NCBI RefSeq assembly: GCF_000687475.1
Contig: NC_057316.1
Location: forward strand, 2,914,001 to 2,978,000
From: Ustilaginoidea virens
Taxonomy: Eukaryota; Ascomycota; Sordariomycetes; Hypocreales; Clavicipitaceae
Direction of reading: 5' to 3'
Length of the DNA stretch: 64,000 bases
Under the pieces are notes generated by a model. The model did not search any database. It saw only the letters and a program-made list of their open reading frames with translations, and was not told the DNA's origin. Of the stretch, positions 22,701-36,000 are shown piece by piece (positions within the stretch are counted from its first letter, which is position 1; every line of letters starts with the position of its first letter). The position numbers were made by a program, and so were the translations under genes.

Positions 22701-24164
22701 ACGGATGGAGAGACCCGGCTAGACGGCTGCCTTTTCTTGCTTTTCTCGTCTCGTGCCGTTCCAGGGCAGGCAGCTTACGAGCGATGTGGTTTTCGCCGTT
22801 GCTGCTGCCCGGCTTGTTTCCTGTTTCATTCGGGAGGAAAAGAAGGAGAAAAGAAGAACAAAAAAAACAAAAAAACAAAGAGAAAAAAAAACACCTCCAC
22901 GTCGACCAGATGGGTATCGTACAATACGGGGGATGCGAGGTTGGCCGCCAAGCTTCCTGCGCAAGGGCAAGGCGGTTTCCCCGGCCCAGGCGTGAAATCA
23001 GTATCCTCGCGGGCAGCATGGGATGAGGGAGTCGGTGCTGTGCCAAAGATGCCGTTTGGGTACGGAAAGCATTGCCCCAATTCTCGGCAACATCCGATGG
23101 CTGCGTCTGACATGACATGAACGAGCTGCCGCCTCCCCTTCCATTCTTTTTAGGTGCATTTTCCTGCATCGATCCCCAGTTGCAAGGCCCTGAGCAAGCA
23201 ATGCATGAACGGGGAGACTTGGAATGCAAGCCTCAGGAGCGGGACGCGTACACCGGTTTGACAATCCCTGGACAAAGGACTTCAAGGGCCTATTCTTGCA
23301 TCCCTCGCCCTTCTTCTCCTCCCCCCCCCCAAATACACACACTCGCACCATGTGCCCGCAGCAGCGAACCATGTCCATCGGACGGGAACTGTCTTGCATC
23401 GGGCGAGCAAGCAGCAGTGCCGCTGCATTGCCGTGCCGAAGCGTCACGTTGAGTGGGGGAGGGGGGAGCGCCATTCGCCGGGCCCGAAACAAGGCCTGGC
23501 ATCGCCGGGTGATCCGGGGGCGTGTGCCGTGGTGCAACTCGCGGACGAGCCCGTGGCGAGGCGGCGTCTACCTCTTCTCTCGGCGTAGTAGGGGTTGTCT
23601 GAGGAGCAACGAAGCGACGCCAGCGTGTGGCACGTCCAACGTCCACGGGGAAGCGGATGGGGTTTACGGAGTACATCTTGCAGGAAGGAGCATGGCGGTA
23701 GCAGGGAGAGACAAAGATCAGAGATGCGTGTCTGAAACGCCCGCTAGAAGACGTCCGCGTCGGTGAACGCAGTCCAAGAAGGACAGTTTTCCCATGATGC
23801 CTGCCACGGCCAAAATCAGCCAGCTCTCACAGTGAGCGGCAATCACTGCGACGTGAACGAATGCCATGGAGGTTTTTTTGCCTTTCCTGTTTCATTTCTA
23901 GATCCTCTTTTACCTTTTCCTTTTGCCTCGGCTGCCGGTTGCTGGGAAAATGCTGTGCAAAAATCAGGCTTGAACATTTGGACTTTTGAAACTTTGTTTG
24001 GACGAGCAAGAAAGTTTCACCGCCTCGAGTAAAATCGACTATTTGAGGGCCTTTTTTGTTCCTTCTTCTCCTACTTGTTGTTGTTGTTGTCGTTGTCGTT
24101 GTTGTTTTCTTTTTTTTTTTTTTTGCCCTTTAATGAGCGGCGCTCTTTACTCCAGCATTCGCCT
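19794..24164. other. 4.4 kb intergenic region, no gene recognised
   Basis: Lies between the 3' ends of vfa1 and yvh1. Open frames exist but their composition is that of random GC-rich sequence and none resembles a family I know. It contains a TG array (20213-20248), a C tract and A-rich stretch (20848-20899), a 23-base T run (21599-21621), a GCT array (22138-22169), a TTG/T-rich stretch (24075-24123) and two TACGGAGTA words (20540, 23665). Confidence 0.65.
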
Positions 24165-25555
24165 TCACAGGTTCCCGCCTCGTCCCGGAGGCATCCGAAT
24201 ACCCAAGCTCGCAACCTGGGCCTGGCCTACCCCCCCGGCCCTGGGCTTCCTCTCCTCGTCTACTCTCGCCCTTTGCAGCGACAGCCCTGGGGTGACCCAG
24301 CCACCGCAGGCGCAGCGGATGCCCTTCCAGTCGTAGCGTCCGACGGCGGCACAGCATCGTTGGTTCGGGCAGCTCAGCCGGCCGTTGAGCTGCCCCTTTT
24401 CCAGCTCGCTGCGCATCCAGCCGAGCGGCTCGATGAAGTAGTGCGGACACGGCTGGCCCGGCTGCGACCCAGCAGCAGGTTCGTGTTGGCTGATGAATGG
24501 CGACGCGGCCAGCGTCCATCTGCATTTCTTGCACCGCAGAGCGACCTGCGCGTCTCGTCCTGCGGATGAGGGTGGCGGTGATTCTTGCCCGTGCTGCTGA
24601 GACGCAGGTGCCGGGGCTGGGGTATCCTGCTCGTCCTCGAACCGTAGCCGGCTGGGGGCTTGTCCCACAGCAACGTGCTGCTCGACCTCGCGCTGATATG
24701 CCCATCTTTGGTACAGCCGATGCGACTCGACGTCATCTGGACAGCCCATTTCCCACCACAGTGCGAGCTGCTGCATGAAGCCGTCGTTGGGCTCGGCAAT
24801 GGCCCGCGTCCTCCGGATCAGGGCCAGGGCTGCCTCGACGGCTTGCCTGGCCGACTCCTTTCGCGACCGTGGTGCTTGCCTGGGGCTGCTGACACCGTAC
24901 GCCGCGGGTGGCACGGTGTTGGGTTCAAATCGTCGGGGGTATCGCCACAAAAGATAGGCGATGACTACCGACACGGATCGCGACTTGCCAGCGGCGCAGT
25001 GCACAAAGACGCCACCACCACCACCACCACCGCTGGTGCTTGTGCTGCTGCCGCCGCCATCCGTCGTTGCATTTCGGGAGTTTGCAGCATCACCCCCGAG
25101 GGTGTCTTGTGCGGCTGCCTTGCCCGGCGTGGCACCCGACGCTCCCTGCAGACCCTCGTGGATGAAGCTCACTGCCTTTGGGAGCTCGACTAGCAAATCC
25201 GACTCGTCGACGTCGTCGACGTCAATGACATGGTGGCGAAACTGCTTCCCGTACTCCGACCAGGGCTCATCCTTGAAGTTTTTGAGGCTGTCTGGGCTGA
25301 AACCCACTACACTGAGAACATGCGTGATTTTCTTTTCTGCGAGCGTGTCCGACCGTCGTAGTGCCCATATCCTGTTGACGAGAGGACGAATCCAAAAAAG
25401 GCAAAAAAGGAAAACAAAAAAAAGAAAACAAAAACAAAAACAAAAGAGGAAGCAGTGTGTGAGCAGGCGCAGTAGTGGAGAGGGTGACGAGAGGGAGGAG
25501 GGACATACCCCCCGACGTATAGATTATCCTGGCCGTCTATTCTGCTGAGCGCCAT
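24165..25555 (-). CDS. yvh1: Yvh1/DUSP12-type dual-specificity phosphatase
   Basis: Yvh1 is a phosphatase whose zinc-binding C-terminus promotes release of Mrt4 from pre-60S ribosomes. Two exons (25555-25509 and 25371-24165) join MALSRIDGQDNLYVGG to IWALRRSDTLAEKKITHVLS and give 417 residues. The catalytic signature HCAAGKSRSVSV is at about 138-149, with the CX5R Cys and Arg present. The general-acid region is DVDDVDESDLL. The C-terminal zinc module (about 293-375) shows CKKCRWTL, CPHYFIEPLGWM and the later Cys pairs CPNQRCC and CACGGW. An insertion of about 45 residues, rich in Gly, Ser and Thr, separates the general-acid region from the P-loop, longer than I would expect. The gene order says nothing more about its role. 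Confidence 0.95.
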
Positions 25556-27637
25556 TTCCGCAATGCCCGTTCGGGCGGGTTCTTCAGATGTTGCTGATCA
25601 AGCTGACGGGCCAGGATTGCTCCCACTGGTGCAGGGGACGGGGTGGTGAGGAGGGACCCAGCTCAAAGAGTGCCCAGATCGGTCAAGGCGGAGGGAGTCC
25701 AATCGGGCCACGCATCAAAGTGCCATCTACGTCGGTAGCGAGAGGATGTCGAGGTTGATGACTTGAGCAAACTTGGTGGTGCGGTGTTGAAACTTTTCTG
25801 TCGAGGGAAGGGATGAAGAAGGACTGGAGGTACCTGGGTAGTGGCTGTGTAATGCGTGGGTATATATGTACCTGGCCCTTTACATACTTTATCCATCGCC
25901 TTGTTGCCCCGCGGCGGCAAGCCCCAGGCGGCAAGCCCCTGCTCCATAGCCCCCAAATGCACCGTCACCGCCACAGCTGCATGCCAACAACCCTCCGTCC
26001 GTCCGTCAGAATCTTGTATCGAAAAAAAAAAAGAAGACAAAAAAAAAAAACAAAAAACAAAAAAACAAAAAAACCCAGCAACAAGCGATGCAATCAAGTC
26101 CGCACGCACCAGCTGCATGCAATCCGCCTCACCATCCCATCCGTCACCGCAGAGTCGAGTAACACGGCGCGGCCAAGACGCGCAGCCCCCTCCCTCGGCC
26201 CCATCCTCAAAATCTTCTCGACGTCGGGCAAGGCAAGCCTCGGCGGCCCCCCCCCCCCCCCCCCCCCCCCCAAAAGAAAAAAAAACATGCCGAATCACGA
26301 AGTACACTACCCGTTACAGGATGAACATCGCCGCGGCAAAAGAGTGCCTGTATCGGTGCATCACAGGTAGCCAAGGTAGGAGGTAGGAGGATGTAGGTAC
26401 CTTGGATACATTGCTGAACGAAGACGTACATCACGTGCTCAGATATCATCTTGCCTGCGGAAAAAAAAAATCAAGCTGTAGACGACAAAAACAAGACGAA
26501 AAAAAGACGAAAAAAAGAAGGAAAAAAAAGGGAACAAAAAAGCCTGTTTAAAATTTCCCATTCTCGTGTTGCTCAAGTGACCATGACAAAAAGCAGGCCC
26601 TGCTCGCTTGGGTATATACCGCATATATCGTGATGCTCCTTTTTAAAACCTCCGCTCCCCTTATTCAAAATGATGCTGCCTTGTCGACGCCGCTAATACA
26701 TGACAGGTACGTAGCCCAGGTGCCTGGTTCGCAGTCCGAGTGAAGTACTCCGTAGCGTTCTTGATACTTGCCCCCCCTTCCAAGACCCGTCACCCGACGG
26801 ACTACGAGAGTAGGTGTGCCTGCTTACCCCGCTGCCTGCCATGCGTGGACCAGGATCAGCGCCTTCAGCCCACCTGCACTGCAACTAACATTGAAGCCAC
26901 CAGACGCCACGCCACACACACCAGACGCATCGACTTTGGCTTGGCTCAACTGCCAGGAAGGACATCCGGCCCAACTGCCGGCAAATATTTCCATGGATTG
27001 CGGAATGCATCAAGTCCTTTGCCTCGCGCCACAAGGCTGACCTTGGCCTGGCTCTGGGGTAGGGCTAGGCAAAGCCTGCTGGCTCTTGCTGTCGGATGAT
27101 CCAAAAGGAGCCAGCGCCAAAAGTCGCCCCAGGCCTGCTGCTTCTCACCGACTCAACTCTCTCCGGACAGAGAAGTTGAAGGCCTGTCCTTGCCTCCTCC
27201 ACGTCGTAGAAAGCTTTCTGCTGGGCTGGCCTCCCCATACCATCCTACCGGCCCATGCAAGCAAGCCGAGTTGAATCTGCCAAAAACGAGATGTAACTCA
27301 TATCAGGAGGCGACCGGGGGGGATGGAAAAGAAAAAGAAGAAAAAAGGCCGCCGAGGACGCGCGCGCGCGCGCGTGTGTGTGTGTGTGTCTAAATGCAGA
27401 CTACAAACTCCGTTTTGCAGCCCGGCAAGATTTGCTAGCATTTCGTCAAAGCTTAACAAGGAAAAAACCGAAACAAATGTCGTAACTTCGTGCCGTTTCC
27501 GTTTCCAACACGTAACTGTGCATGTATCGAATCCCCTTATCCATAACCATCCATTGTCATTAATGATTTGGCGTTGGCAAAGGGCAAAAGACTTTTTCCT
27601 CCTTCATCACTCATACGACTTCATGGGGTTTCCCCCT
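25556..27637. other. 2.1 kb intergenic region
   Basis: The yvh1 promoter is at its left end and the zinc-finger gene's 3' flank at its right. It contains A-rich stretches (26021-26075), a C tract followed by A's (26249-26286), a CG/TG dinucleotide array (27360-27391) and a TACTCCGTA word (26746). No coding exon recognised. Confidence 0.65.
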
Positions 27638-29660
27638 TCATCGGGGTGCAGCGTCTTCCTCCAGCATGCAGGCGTTTTCGAGCATGTTGGTCCACTTGCC
27701 GCTGGATCCAGCATGACTGTGTTTTAAATGTTGTCGAAAGTGGTCGGCCCTGTAAAATTTCTTGGATGAGTTGCATTCTCGGAACTTGTGCACCTCTCGA
27801 AGATGTCGAATTCGCTCATCCCAGTCTTGATACGTAGCGTGCTTTGGCACGATGCCTCCGCTCAAGGCTCCAGTCCCAGGGCCTTTGCCAGATCGAGAGA
27901 ACTCGTTACCGCAGTAGCCACACGTATCGGCTTCGCCAGGCTGGCTTGTTGAGTCATGGAATGCTCGGTCATAGCCAGATAAAGCGGAACATGACCACGA
28001 ATGACGGCGTACATGGAGTGAATTTTGATGTCGCTCCGCCTCGTTCTTATTTTTGAAGCGGTTGCCGCAGAACGAGCATTCATACTGCTTTTCCGCCTCG
28101 TGCGCACTAGACGGAAAAGAAGCGCCGGTAAGTATAAACCAGCAAAAAAAAAAACCTGCGTCGTTCGACTTCGTAACCCCACATACCTTAGTTCTCCGGC
28201 AGTCTGGAATTTTTTCGGCTTCTTGGGGCAGCATTCGCACATGTAGACGTGCTGCACCTTGGAGCCAGTTGGTTTTTGCATTTCCGACATTTTCCTGGGG
28301 CTGGAGCCAGAAACCGTGCGCCCGTGCGCATTGGCCCTGCCTGATATGGAGTTGCGTGGGCTCTGGTTAAGAGATGCAGGCGTAGCATATGGGGAGTTGC
28401 AAGACGATGGAGAGATGCCGCCCGGCGAATTGGGAATAGGTGATCTACGGCCGAAAGACTGCGCTGTCGTCGCGCTGCATGGAGTTATGGACATGGTGGA
28501 AATGTACGAATTGGATCTTGAAATCGCGGCAGACGACATTGACGACACCGACGAGGCTTGCGGAACAACGGTTAGGCGTAGCGTCGGGGATCCGCGCGAG
28601 CCCAAATCTCGGCGACGAGCATCGGTGCTACCGCTGACTTGAGGCACATGACTGCCAGCCAGCGGACTGGCGGCTCTTCTTTTGTGGCCAGTCATGGCAT
28701 ACGCCTCGTCGGCTTGAAGTCTCTTTGGCGATGTAGCCTCGTCAATTTCCATGTCGTCGGCGCCAGAGAATTCGTGCCCGCCGTAGATGGAGGCGTCATC
28801 GCTATTGTTCCGGTGCGAGCGACTCCTCGGTGAACGGTCATAATCCGACCCGTCCTTGGGAAACCATGAGTCCGCAGCAAAGTGCCGAAATGTCGCACGT
28901 CTGGGAGAAACTGCAGAGAAGACGGCAGTATCAGAAAGCCTGACTGGCGAATCGACCGCGGAACGGCTATGTATAGGCAGTTGAACGGGCATGCTCAGAG
29001 TTGTAAGCCGAGGGTCCCCATGCCGTCGGACTTGCTCGCTCAGGGCCGAGACGTTCATCGATCGCGGAGACCTCTCGATTGTGCGGATCGGATCCAACTT
29101 CTTCTTCATGCTATCGCCATGCAGGTCGGCAGCTGTCTGGAAGTGGAATTTGCTGTGATGCAGAAACTCGGTGGGTCGGGACTCACGGATCCTATTGCCC
29201 AGAGTCAGCCTTTGTTCCTTTTTTTCAAGGTTGAGGAATCGCTGGAACTAAGCAGCGCCGGAGGCCTTTTCTTAGGGCCGACTTACCTTTCAGCCGCGGT
29301 ATAGCTGGCATAGCCCTCATCGGCATTGTTGCTACTTGCGGTGTCCCTTCTTTTGACACGAGGTCTCTCGTCCGCGACTGAGGAGCACATGCTGCCGTAA
29401 CCACTGCCAATTGACGGCACGAAATGCCCCAATTCTCGAACCCCCTTGCTGGAGTCTTCAGCATGAGCAGAGTCCAGGAATGGGTGGCGAGGTGGCGGTA
29501 ATGGGGGAGGAACGTCGTCTTTAGTATCTAGCCCTGGTATCGAGATTGCAGGACTTCCTGAGAACGCCATGTCGTGGTGACGACGGTAGTGTCCTGGACC
29601 AGCGGACAGTATGCTCGGCAAGCTAGGAGGCGTTTCCCGGTACTGAGGTGGGAATGCCAT
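27638..29660 (-). CDS. C2H2 zinc-finger protein, probable transcription factor
   Basis: Three exons (29660-29287, 29191-28187, 28106-27638) give 615 residues with consistent phases; donors are GTAAGT and GTATGT. The N-terminal two-thirds is disordered and Ser/Pro-rich, with SP sites and basic patches. At about 447 there is a CECCPKKPKKF segment whose second half is split by the last intron. Next come a C2H2 finger (YECSFCGNRFKNKNEAERHQ, about 468-492), a possible CGYCGNEF...HLREVH pair and a final ECNSSKKFYRADHFRQHLKH finger. This C-terminal arrangement, ending GKWTNMLENACM, is a conserved Pezizomycotina type that I recognise but cannot name. Nuclear DNA binding is inferred from the fingers. 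No target or pathway is evident. Confidence 0.9.
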
Positions 29661-30349
29661 TGCGACGTGACGTGGTTGTATTTTGCCTCTGACTCCCGCC
29701 CTTGGTTTTTTTCTACTTGTGCTTCTTCTTGTTCTTCTTCTTCTTCTCTGGAAAAAAAAAATACAAATAAAATACAAATAAAAAAAAGTAGGGGGCAAAG
29801 AAAAAGGAGGGTAAAATCCTTTGTATGTTTCGACTTAAGGTACTTCTTGTACAGTACGGGGAGCGGAGGCGACTGACAAAGCGGCTGGCTGAGAGCGTAA
29901 AGAGGCGGACGAATAGGCTTTTGTGGAGGACCGAATTAACACGGAAGCAATGTCATTGATGAGTGAGAGTGATCCGCCCACGACAGGTGTAGCTGAGTCG
30001 TGCTATGTATTGCAAAACCTCGCAACCTATGACTCGGATGGAAGACGAGGCTTTTTAGGTGGCGATGGCAATGGGGTATCCGTTTGGCTGAGGTCCTCGG
30101 TTGGGGCTGCTGTGACACGACGGGCCAAAAGTAAGAGCATCGGCGGCGGAAAGGCGAAGACGACAAGGCGGGAAGGCTTTTGGAAAGGCGGGCCAAGCAG
30201 AAACAGGTCAACTCAACTTGGAAGGAAGGGTGCAAAGGAGGCAAACCAGAGGTGAATTGATTTAGCGAGGCAATGCGTGGGCAGGAGCACTAAACAAGAG
30301 CATTTGCTGCGGCAGGTCACACCAGACTCGAGCCAGAATTCAGTCGACT

Positions 30350-30479
30350 ATGCCGATGCTGATGCTGATGCTGAATGCTGATGCTGAATGCTGATGCTGA
30401 TGCTGATGCTGATGCTGATGCGGATGCTGATGCTGATGCTGATGCTGATGCCGATGCTGATGCTGATGCTGATTGCTGA
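30350..30479. repeat. GATGCT hexanucleotide array
   Basis: About twenty copies of TGATGC, mostly perfect, with a few insertions of AATGCTGATG and single-base changes to CCGATG or CGGATG. Confidence 0.95.
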
Positions 30480-30941
30480 AAGGCGTGGGCATAACTAATA
30501 AGTAAAGGGACGTACGAGGAACCAAGACAGTAGACAGTACTGTACTGTAGCCAAAGGCGACCCAAGTTGGCCGCCGTGCCGCCGCGGGCTGTCGACAAGT
30601 TTTTGTTGCCTCCGTGTCGCATCTGGAGGTCCAGCCTCCACTCCAAAGGCCAGGAAAGCCTAGGGAAAGCCTACCAGGGTGACGAAGACCCCCTCGACGG
30701 ACAACAACAACCAGACTCCAGGCAAGCTGGGGAGGGGGGGCGTGGGCGCATCCGCCAAAAGGGGACCAGGTGGTGGTCAACCGTCGAGCACGTCGGCCAA
30801 GGAGGGTGGGAGGGGAGGGTATCCAAGGGCAAGTACAGGCTACCTCGTACCTCCACGCCCCCCTCCGAGCTTGCTCCTTCCTCCTCATTGCCATGGAGCC
30901 TTGGGAAATGGTCAGCGGCATAGTACCGGGCGATACGTACT

Positions 30942-31075
30942 GCGGGCTGCGGGCTGCGGGCTGCGGCTATGGGGTATAGGCTACGGGCTACGGGCTACGG
31001 GCTACGGGCTACGGGCTACGGGCTACGGGCTACGGGCTACGGGCTACGGGCTACGGGCTACGGGCTACGGGCTAC
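30942..31075. repeat. 7-bp tandem array, GGGCTAC preceded by GGGCTGC
   Basis: Three GGGCTGC copies (30942-30965), a short break, then about fourteen perfect GGGCTAC copies (30979-31075). Because 7 is not a multiple of 3, all three frames read the same seven-residue repeat. Confidence 0.95.
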
Positions 31076-32052
31076 AAGCTTCACCGCTACGAGCTACAGG
31101 CTGCGGAATACAGCGCTTCGCAGCTTCGTTCAGGACTGGAGGTTTGACTTGCTTATCCTTATCCTGGCGTGGGCCATTGACAAGGCAATTGTTGCTCTTG
31201 TTTTAAATTGGCCCTAGTGCACGTGTGGCCAGCCAGCCAATGCGACCCTGGATTCGTTGGACCTTGGTTGCAGCGTTTCGGCGAATTACCCCTCCCAAGT
31301 CCCTTGACTCCTTGAGCTCGATGATTGTTGACTGATTCAGTAGTCCGTACGTTTGCCATGAAAGTTGTGCAGTGAAACTTGACCTGTATTCAACCATGGA
31401 TGGAGACCGAGTTGAAGAATGGACAAGTGGAGGTTTTGTGTCGGTGAATGAATGGCCTGGAAGCCAGCTTGCTGCTGGAAAACTGAACTATGCCTCTGTC
31501 GAGCGTCAAGGCGACGGGTGACTCGCAGCTTGCGATTTGCCCGTCCATCTGTGATCTGTCTACCTGAAGAGGAATCAGAAAGCTGTGCTATTGTTGTACA
31601 GAAAACACCAGCACGCCGTCTTTCCATCATCGTCGTCGTCTTCATCGCAGGCCGCAGCGTAGGCGGCAATGCGGCGAGGGGGGCATGCAACAAATGCGAC
31701 ACGTATATCAAATCGTACCTTTGATCCCATACTACCGCGTAATGGATCACGGAGCCCACGATGAGCGGATACCCATCATCCACAAGTAATGATACAGCCA
31801 CGCCTTCGCGGGCACTTGAAGGTTCATCACAAGGTTACTGACTGGTGCAGGGCGATCCCGTCCATGGTCTGGCATGTCCAGAAATCTTGCTCGGGCGTCG
31901 TTATTCACCAGGTAACGGACGCTTTTGGGAAACAATTTGACACGAATCGGTTATGCCGTTTTTCGTGTAACGGCAATCAGTATGTTGTGTGTGCGAGGTC
32001 GGCAATGGTCTGCAAAAGAAGATTTCCGTCTGCTCTGCTTTGTTCAGCACAG

Positions 32053-32085
32053 CACTGCACTGCACTGCACTGCACTGCACTGCAC
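32053..32085. repeat. TGCAC pentanucleotide array
   Basis: Six perfect copies of CACTG in a row. A similar pentamer array, AGCCC, lies at 32567-32593. Confidence 0.9.
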
Positions 32086-33002
32086 GCCAGCCAACCCGCG
32101 GCGACGGCGAGAGTTTGGATGGAAAAGAGTCAATTGACCAGACGTCAAGTGTCCAATGCTGCAGTGCAGTGTACGGACTACGAAGGAGCGAGATGGCGGA
32201 TGCCGTTGAATTTGATGCTTGCCTGCTGTGGCTGGTTGCTTCGTGCTGGCATGGCAGTTGTCTGGCCTACTGGCAGCTGGCAGCTGGCCGTCAAGTCTGG
32301 GTCAACCCAGCCAGCTTTGACTGCACCGTGGTGGTTCTTGGCTGTTGCAAGATCAACCCAGCCAGACTTCAACTCAACCGGTGCCCGAGTCAGGAGCAAC
32401 CAACAACACCAACACCCATTCAGCGAGTGCGCGAGGTCGTGCATTACCCCGAGGCCCGCAATCCTAATGCTAGTGCCACCAACTCAAAATTCCAGGCTGA
32501 TTTCGAGCATTTACCGCCAAAAGCCGCGCTGGCGTTCCGCTCTTCGTCGGGGTCCCTGACAAGTGCCCCAGCCCAGCCCAGCCCAGCCCAGCCGTGGAAG
32601 ACGACTCGGTGCCACCTAATCATTCAATGTTTGGTCCTTCAGCCTCGCCTGGCACTTGGTCAACGTTTTCGAATCTCGGCTGCAGCATTTACAAAAGTAA
32701 ACTCCTGCTCCCCTTGGGCCACGGCTAGGATAACGGCAAGGCGCCCGACGGCCAAGGTACTTGACCAAGCACCCAAGAAAACATGGAAAATACTAAAGAA
32801 CCTTGTCCCTCGTCCGGGTGCCGGGGCCAGGGACTCGTTCGGTGTCTGAATCTGGGTATCTGGTACCCACGCGAGCCACCCGTGTTTCAGGCCCGATCCT
32901 GGGGGTCTTGTAGGCGACTTGGCGACTTGATAGTCGGCCTTGTTACGGAGTACAAGTCGGCCAACTACCAACCCTTCTCGTGCTATGGTTTACAATTACA
33001 GC

Positions 33003-33052
<50 letters not shown>

Positions 33053-36000
33053 GAAGGGAGAAGGGCAGTCAAGGCAGTGGTATCCTGCAAGGGATGAAGC
33101 AGGCAAGGTACTGTACGTGGTCGGAATAAGTAAGATCGGAAATAGCAAGTGCGCGGTTACTTACTCCCAAGCATGACAGAGGGATGCATCATCTACAGCC
33201 GCTATTGCTCCTCCATCAGGACCGTCACGGGCGTTATTTATTTGGATTCCCCATACCCTGACTAACGGTAGAAACAAGGAGCCGGGAGGTGAAGTTGACT
33301 TTCCTTCAGCTCGTCATGCCTTCACAGATATCCCCGTTTGCAGCCACAACGAGCAGGCAGTGTTTAATGTCCAGTTTTTGCAGAGCCTAGGCAGGGATTT
33401 GAATATTCGAGTATTAGTCTACCCACCGAAGGCCATCAAAACCTAGCAGGGGTATGAAGTATCTACACTTACACTATCGTATAGTATATACCGTATAATC
33501 GATAAATCTTTGGGACCTCGTGACCTGCTGGTCCTCTTAATCCTCCTCAGGCTTTCTGTTTCGGCCCGGAAGCTTGGCCATGGTGACGGACGAAATAAGA
33601 AGCGTCAAGGCGGTCATCAAGCGACGTAGCCAGCCGGACTCGAACGACCTGGTAAAAAGACAACGGCAGTCGCAAATGCCCTGCAGCCGATGCCGATGCA
33701 GAGTCTGGGGTCTGGGCAGGTGCATCGTCAATTCCTCCTATATCCAAGGTGGAAACTCCTTCAAAGGCCTGATCAAGGCTAGCACGAGACGCAGCCATTC
33801 CAGCCCGGAAAAGGGGGTCTTCAAGCTCGCTCGGCTTGGTAACCAAGTAGACCCGATTCACCGTCCCAGCATCTCGGGTCCTCGGCTCCTAGGCTCCTCG
33901 CGCGTCAACAAACGAGCGGTTGGCACTTGACCCAGCGGTACTCCCATCACAGAGCGTCAGTCACCAGATAATGTTTTCCTATCAGCTGTTTGACACTCGT
34001 TAGTTACTGCATCAAATGCGCGGCGTGGAAATCCCGACATGTAGGAAAGGCCCGCCTGGGTTCAAAAGCACTCTTGCGGTAGAGCCAGGGTTCCCCGCGC
34101 CATTCACGATCCGAGCTCAACTCAGATTGCCCGCATGGCTGCCCCTTCAAGCTGGCTTTGAAGTTTGAAACAGTCGTTGGCGCACTAGAAGGCGGCCGGC
34201 GTCCCCTACAATCATCTCGGCAGCGTTGGGTACTAAGTATTATCGTCGGGTTCATCCTCTCCATATCACCCCCAGCGACGCAATTAGGAGCCACGGTAGC
34301 ATTCGGTCTCCCGAGCCATGCGGCTATGTAAAACAAGAGGCGACAAGTCCTGCGCCAGGCTCGACAATGGTTGAAGCATCCCATCAAAGCTGCGAATCAT
34401 GAGCGCCGAGTCAAGGTCTGGCCAAGTCACGAATGGAACATGGCATCAAACGCCAGCCCCGACACAAGTCCCGTGGCTCGTCTTCCCACTTGACTCCCAA
34501 GCCGCATCAAGGGTTCGAGGAGCGTCGGATGACCAGACGAGGCCCTTGCGTGGTAACGTTTGGCCACCTCCATTCCAGTGGCAAATGCAAGACGAATGAC
34601 GATGCAGGGAAACCTGTCATGTGCGCCAGTGTCGACGGGCAACGTACGCCCTGCATCCCGGAAAGCCCAAGTCATAAGCCGCTCTCTGACAGTCTGACCA
34701 CTGGCATCAAGCGCTGCTGGTGCAGGCTGAAAATCAATAGCTCCCAGCTACAGACCAAGAGGGCGTCCTCGTCGTGGTCGTAGTCGTGGTGTGTGGGAAG
34801 ATGCTGAAATGGAATGATTGGAGCTTGGTTCCTGCAAGTTTGCTCTTCACTTCAGCGCAGCCCATGCCATTTATCCGCGGACCCGCATGGTACGTGCTCC
34901 ATGCTCAGCCCTACAATCCAGTCAAGCCCACGAGCTTACTTCACCAGACCTTCTCGCACCCCACTGCCTAAACAGGTCTGGGGCGGGTAACGGCGTGTCC
35001 CTATACCTCTGGGCCGGAGCATAACGTACTGGATACCTACCTACCTAGCAGAGTACGGAGTGCCGCGTACAGAAGCCACCTGCCTATGGCGGGTAACCGA
35101 GTTACCAAGAGGTACATACCCATGGTTTCGCCTTTTAATATTTGTTTGCTTCGGAAGGAGCGACGCTTTCTACCTACCTACCTTACCTACCTATACAACC
35201 AAGCACACCCTTGGCCGCAGAGCAGGGATGAGGCGAAAGGAAGGAGCCACTCTGCTTCTTGCCTCGGAAGAGTAGCATGGTGCGACGAAACGGAACGCAA
35301 ACCACTCCTCGAGACATGCACAATGACAAAATTATTACTTCGTGTCCACGGAGTTGCCAGCGTTTGGCTCGCCGCCCAAACATGCAGCTGCTCGGCATCG
35401 ACTTCGCTTCGCTTCGGTCCCACCCAAGGTCAGGTCTGTTATATCGTCCCCCCAACTTCTTGGCGTCATCTGCAATCCCGCGCTTGCATCAAGCCTCCGG
35501 GTAGATGGCAAGCATCGCCTGAGCTTTACCAACGATGGTCGTATGTCATGGCAACATCCTGTTTTCTGGGCCGACCACTGGACGGCTAGTGTCAACCCTA
35601 CCATGCTCCGTGAAGGAATCATTACTACAATACTATCGCCATGGCTGCCAGCCTTGGTAGGTGTCTCAACTCTGGGTTCTGGACTCTGATCGCTTGGCCA
35701 GTAAGTACCTGGTTGGGGGGGCCTGGCCACATGGCCATGCAGATATTCGGGCGGCACTAAGGTAAGGCCAAGGCTGCCCTTCCGTCTCTGGGAAAAGTTT
35801 TCCCATCCAATAGTGCTGACCACTAGCCGCAGTTAGAGCGCTCGGGCACGGCCTACGTTCCTACGCCTCGTATATTCTGCTAGGCGCCGTCATGTCAGCG
35901 TCGACAAACTAGCAAAGAGCCCCCTTGCTACATAAGAGCACGCCGTCTCAGCTGCTGGTTTCCCCATGGTTTTGCGTTTTCAGCCGCCCATGTTGTTGGA

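Noticed and set aside
33620..33700. Possible tRNA T-arm (reverse of ACTCGAACGACC).
   Set aside because: The five-base T-stem does not pair and no A-box, anticodon arm or acceptor stem is found.
33547..33861. Minus-strand frame of 104 codons (NRVYLVTKPSELEDPL...), moderately protein-like.
   Set aside because: No ATG before an upstream stop, no family resemblance, and no clear splice partner. It could be a relic exon but cannot be supported.
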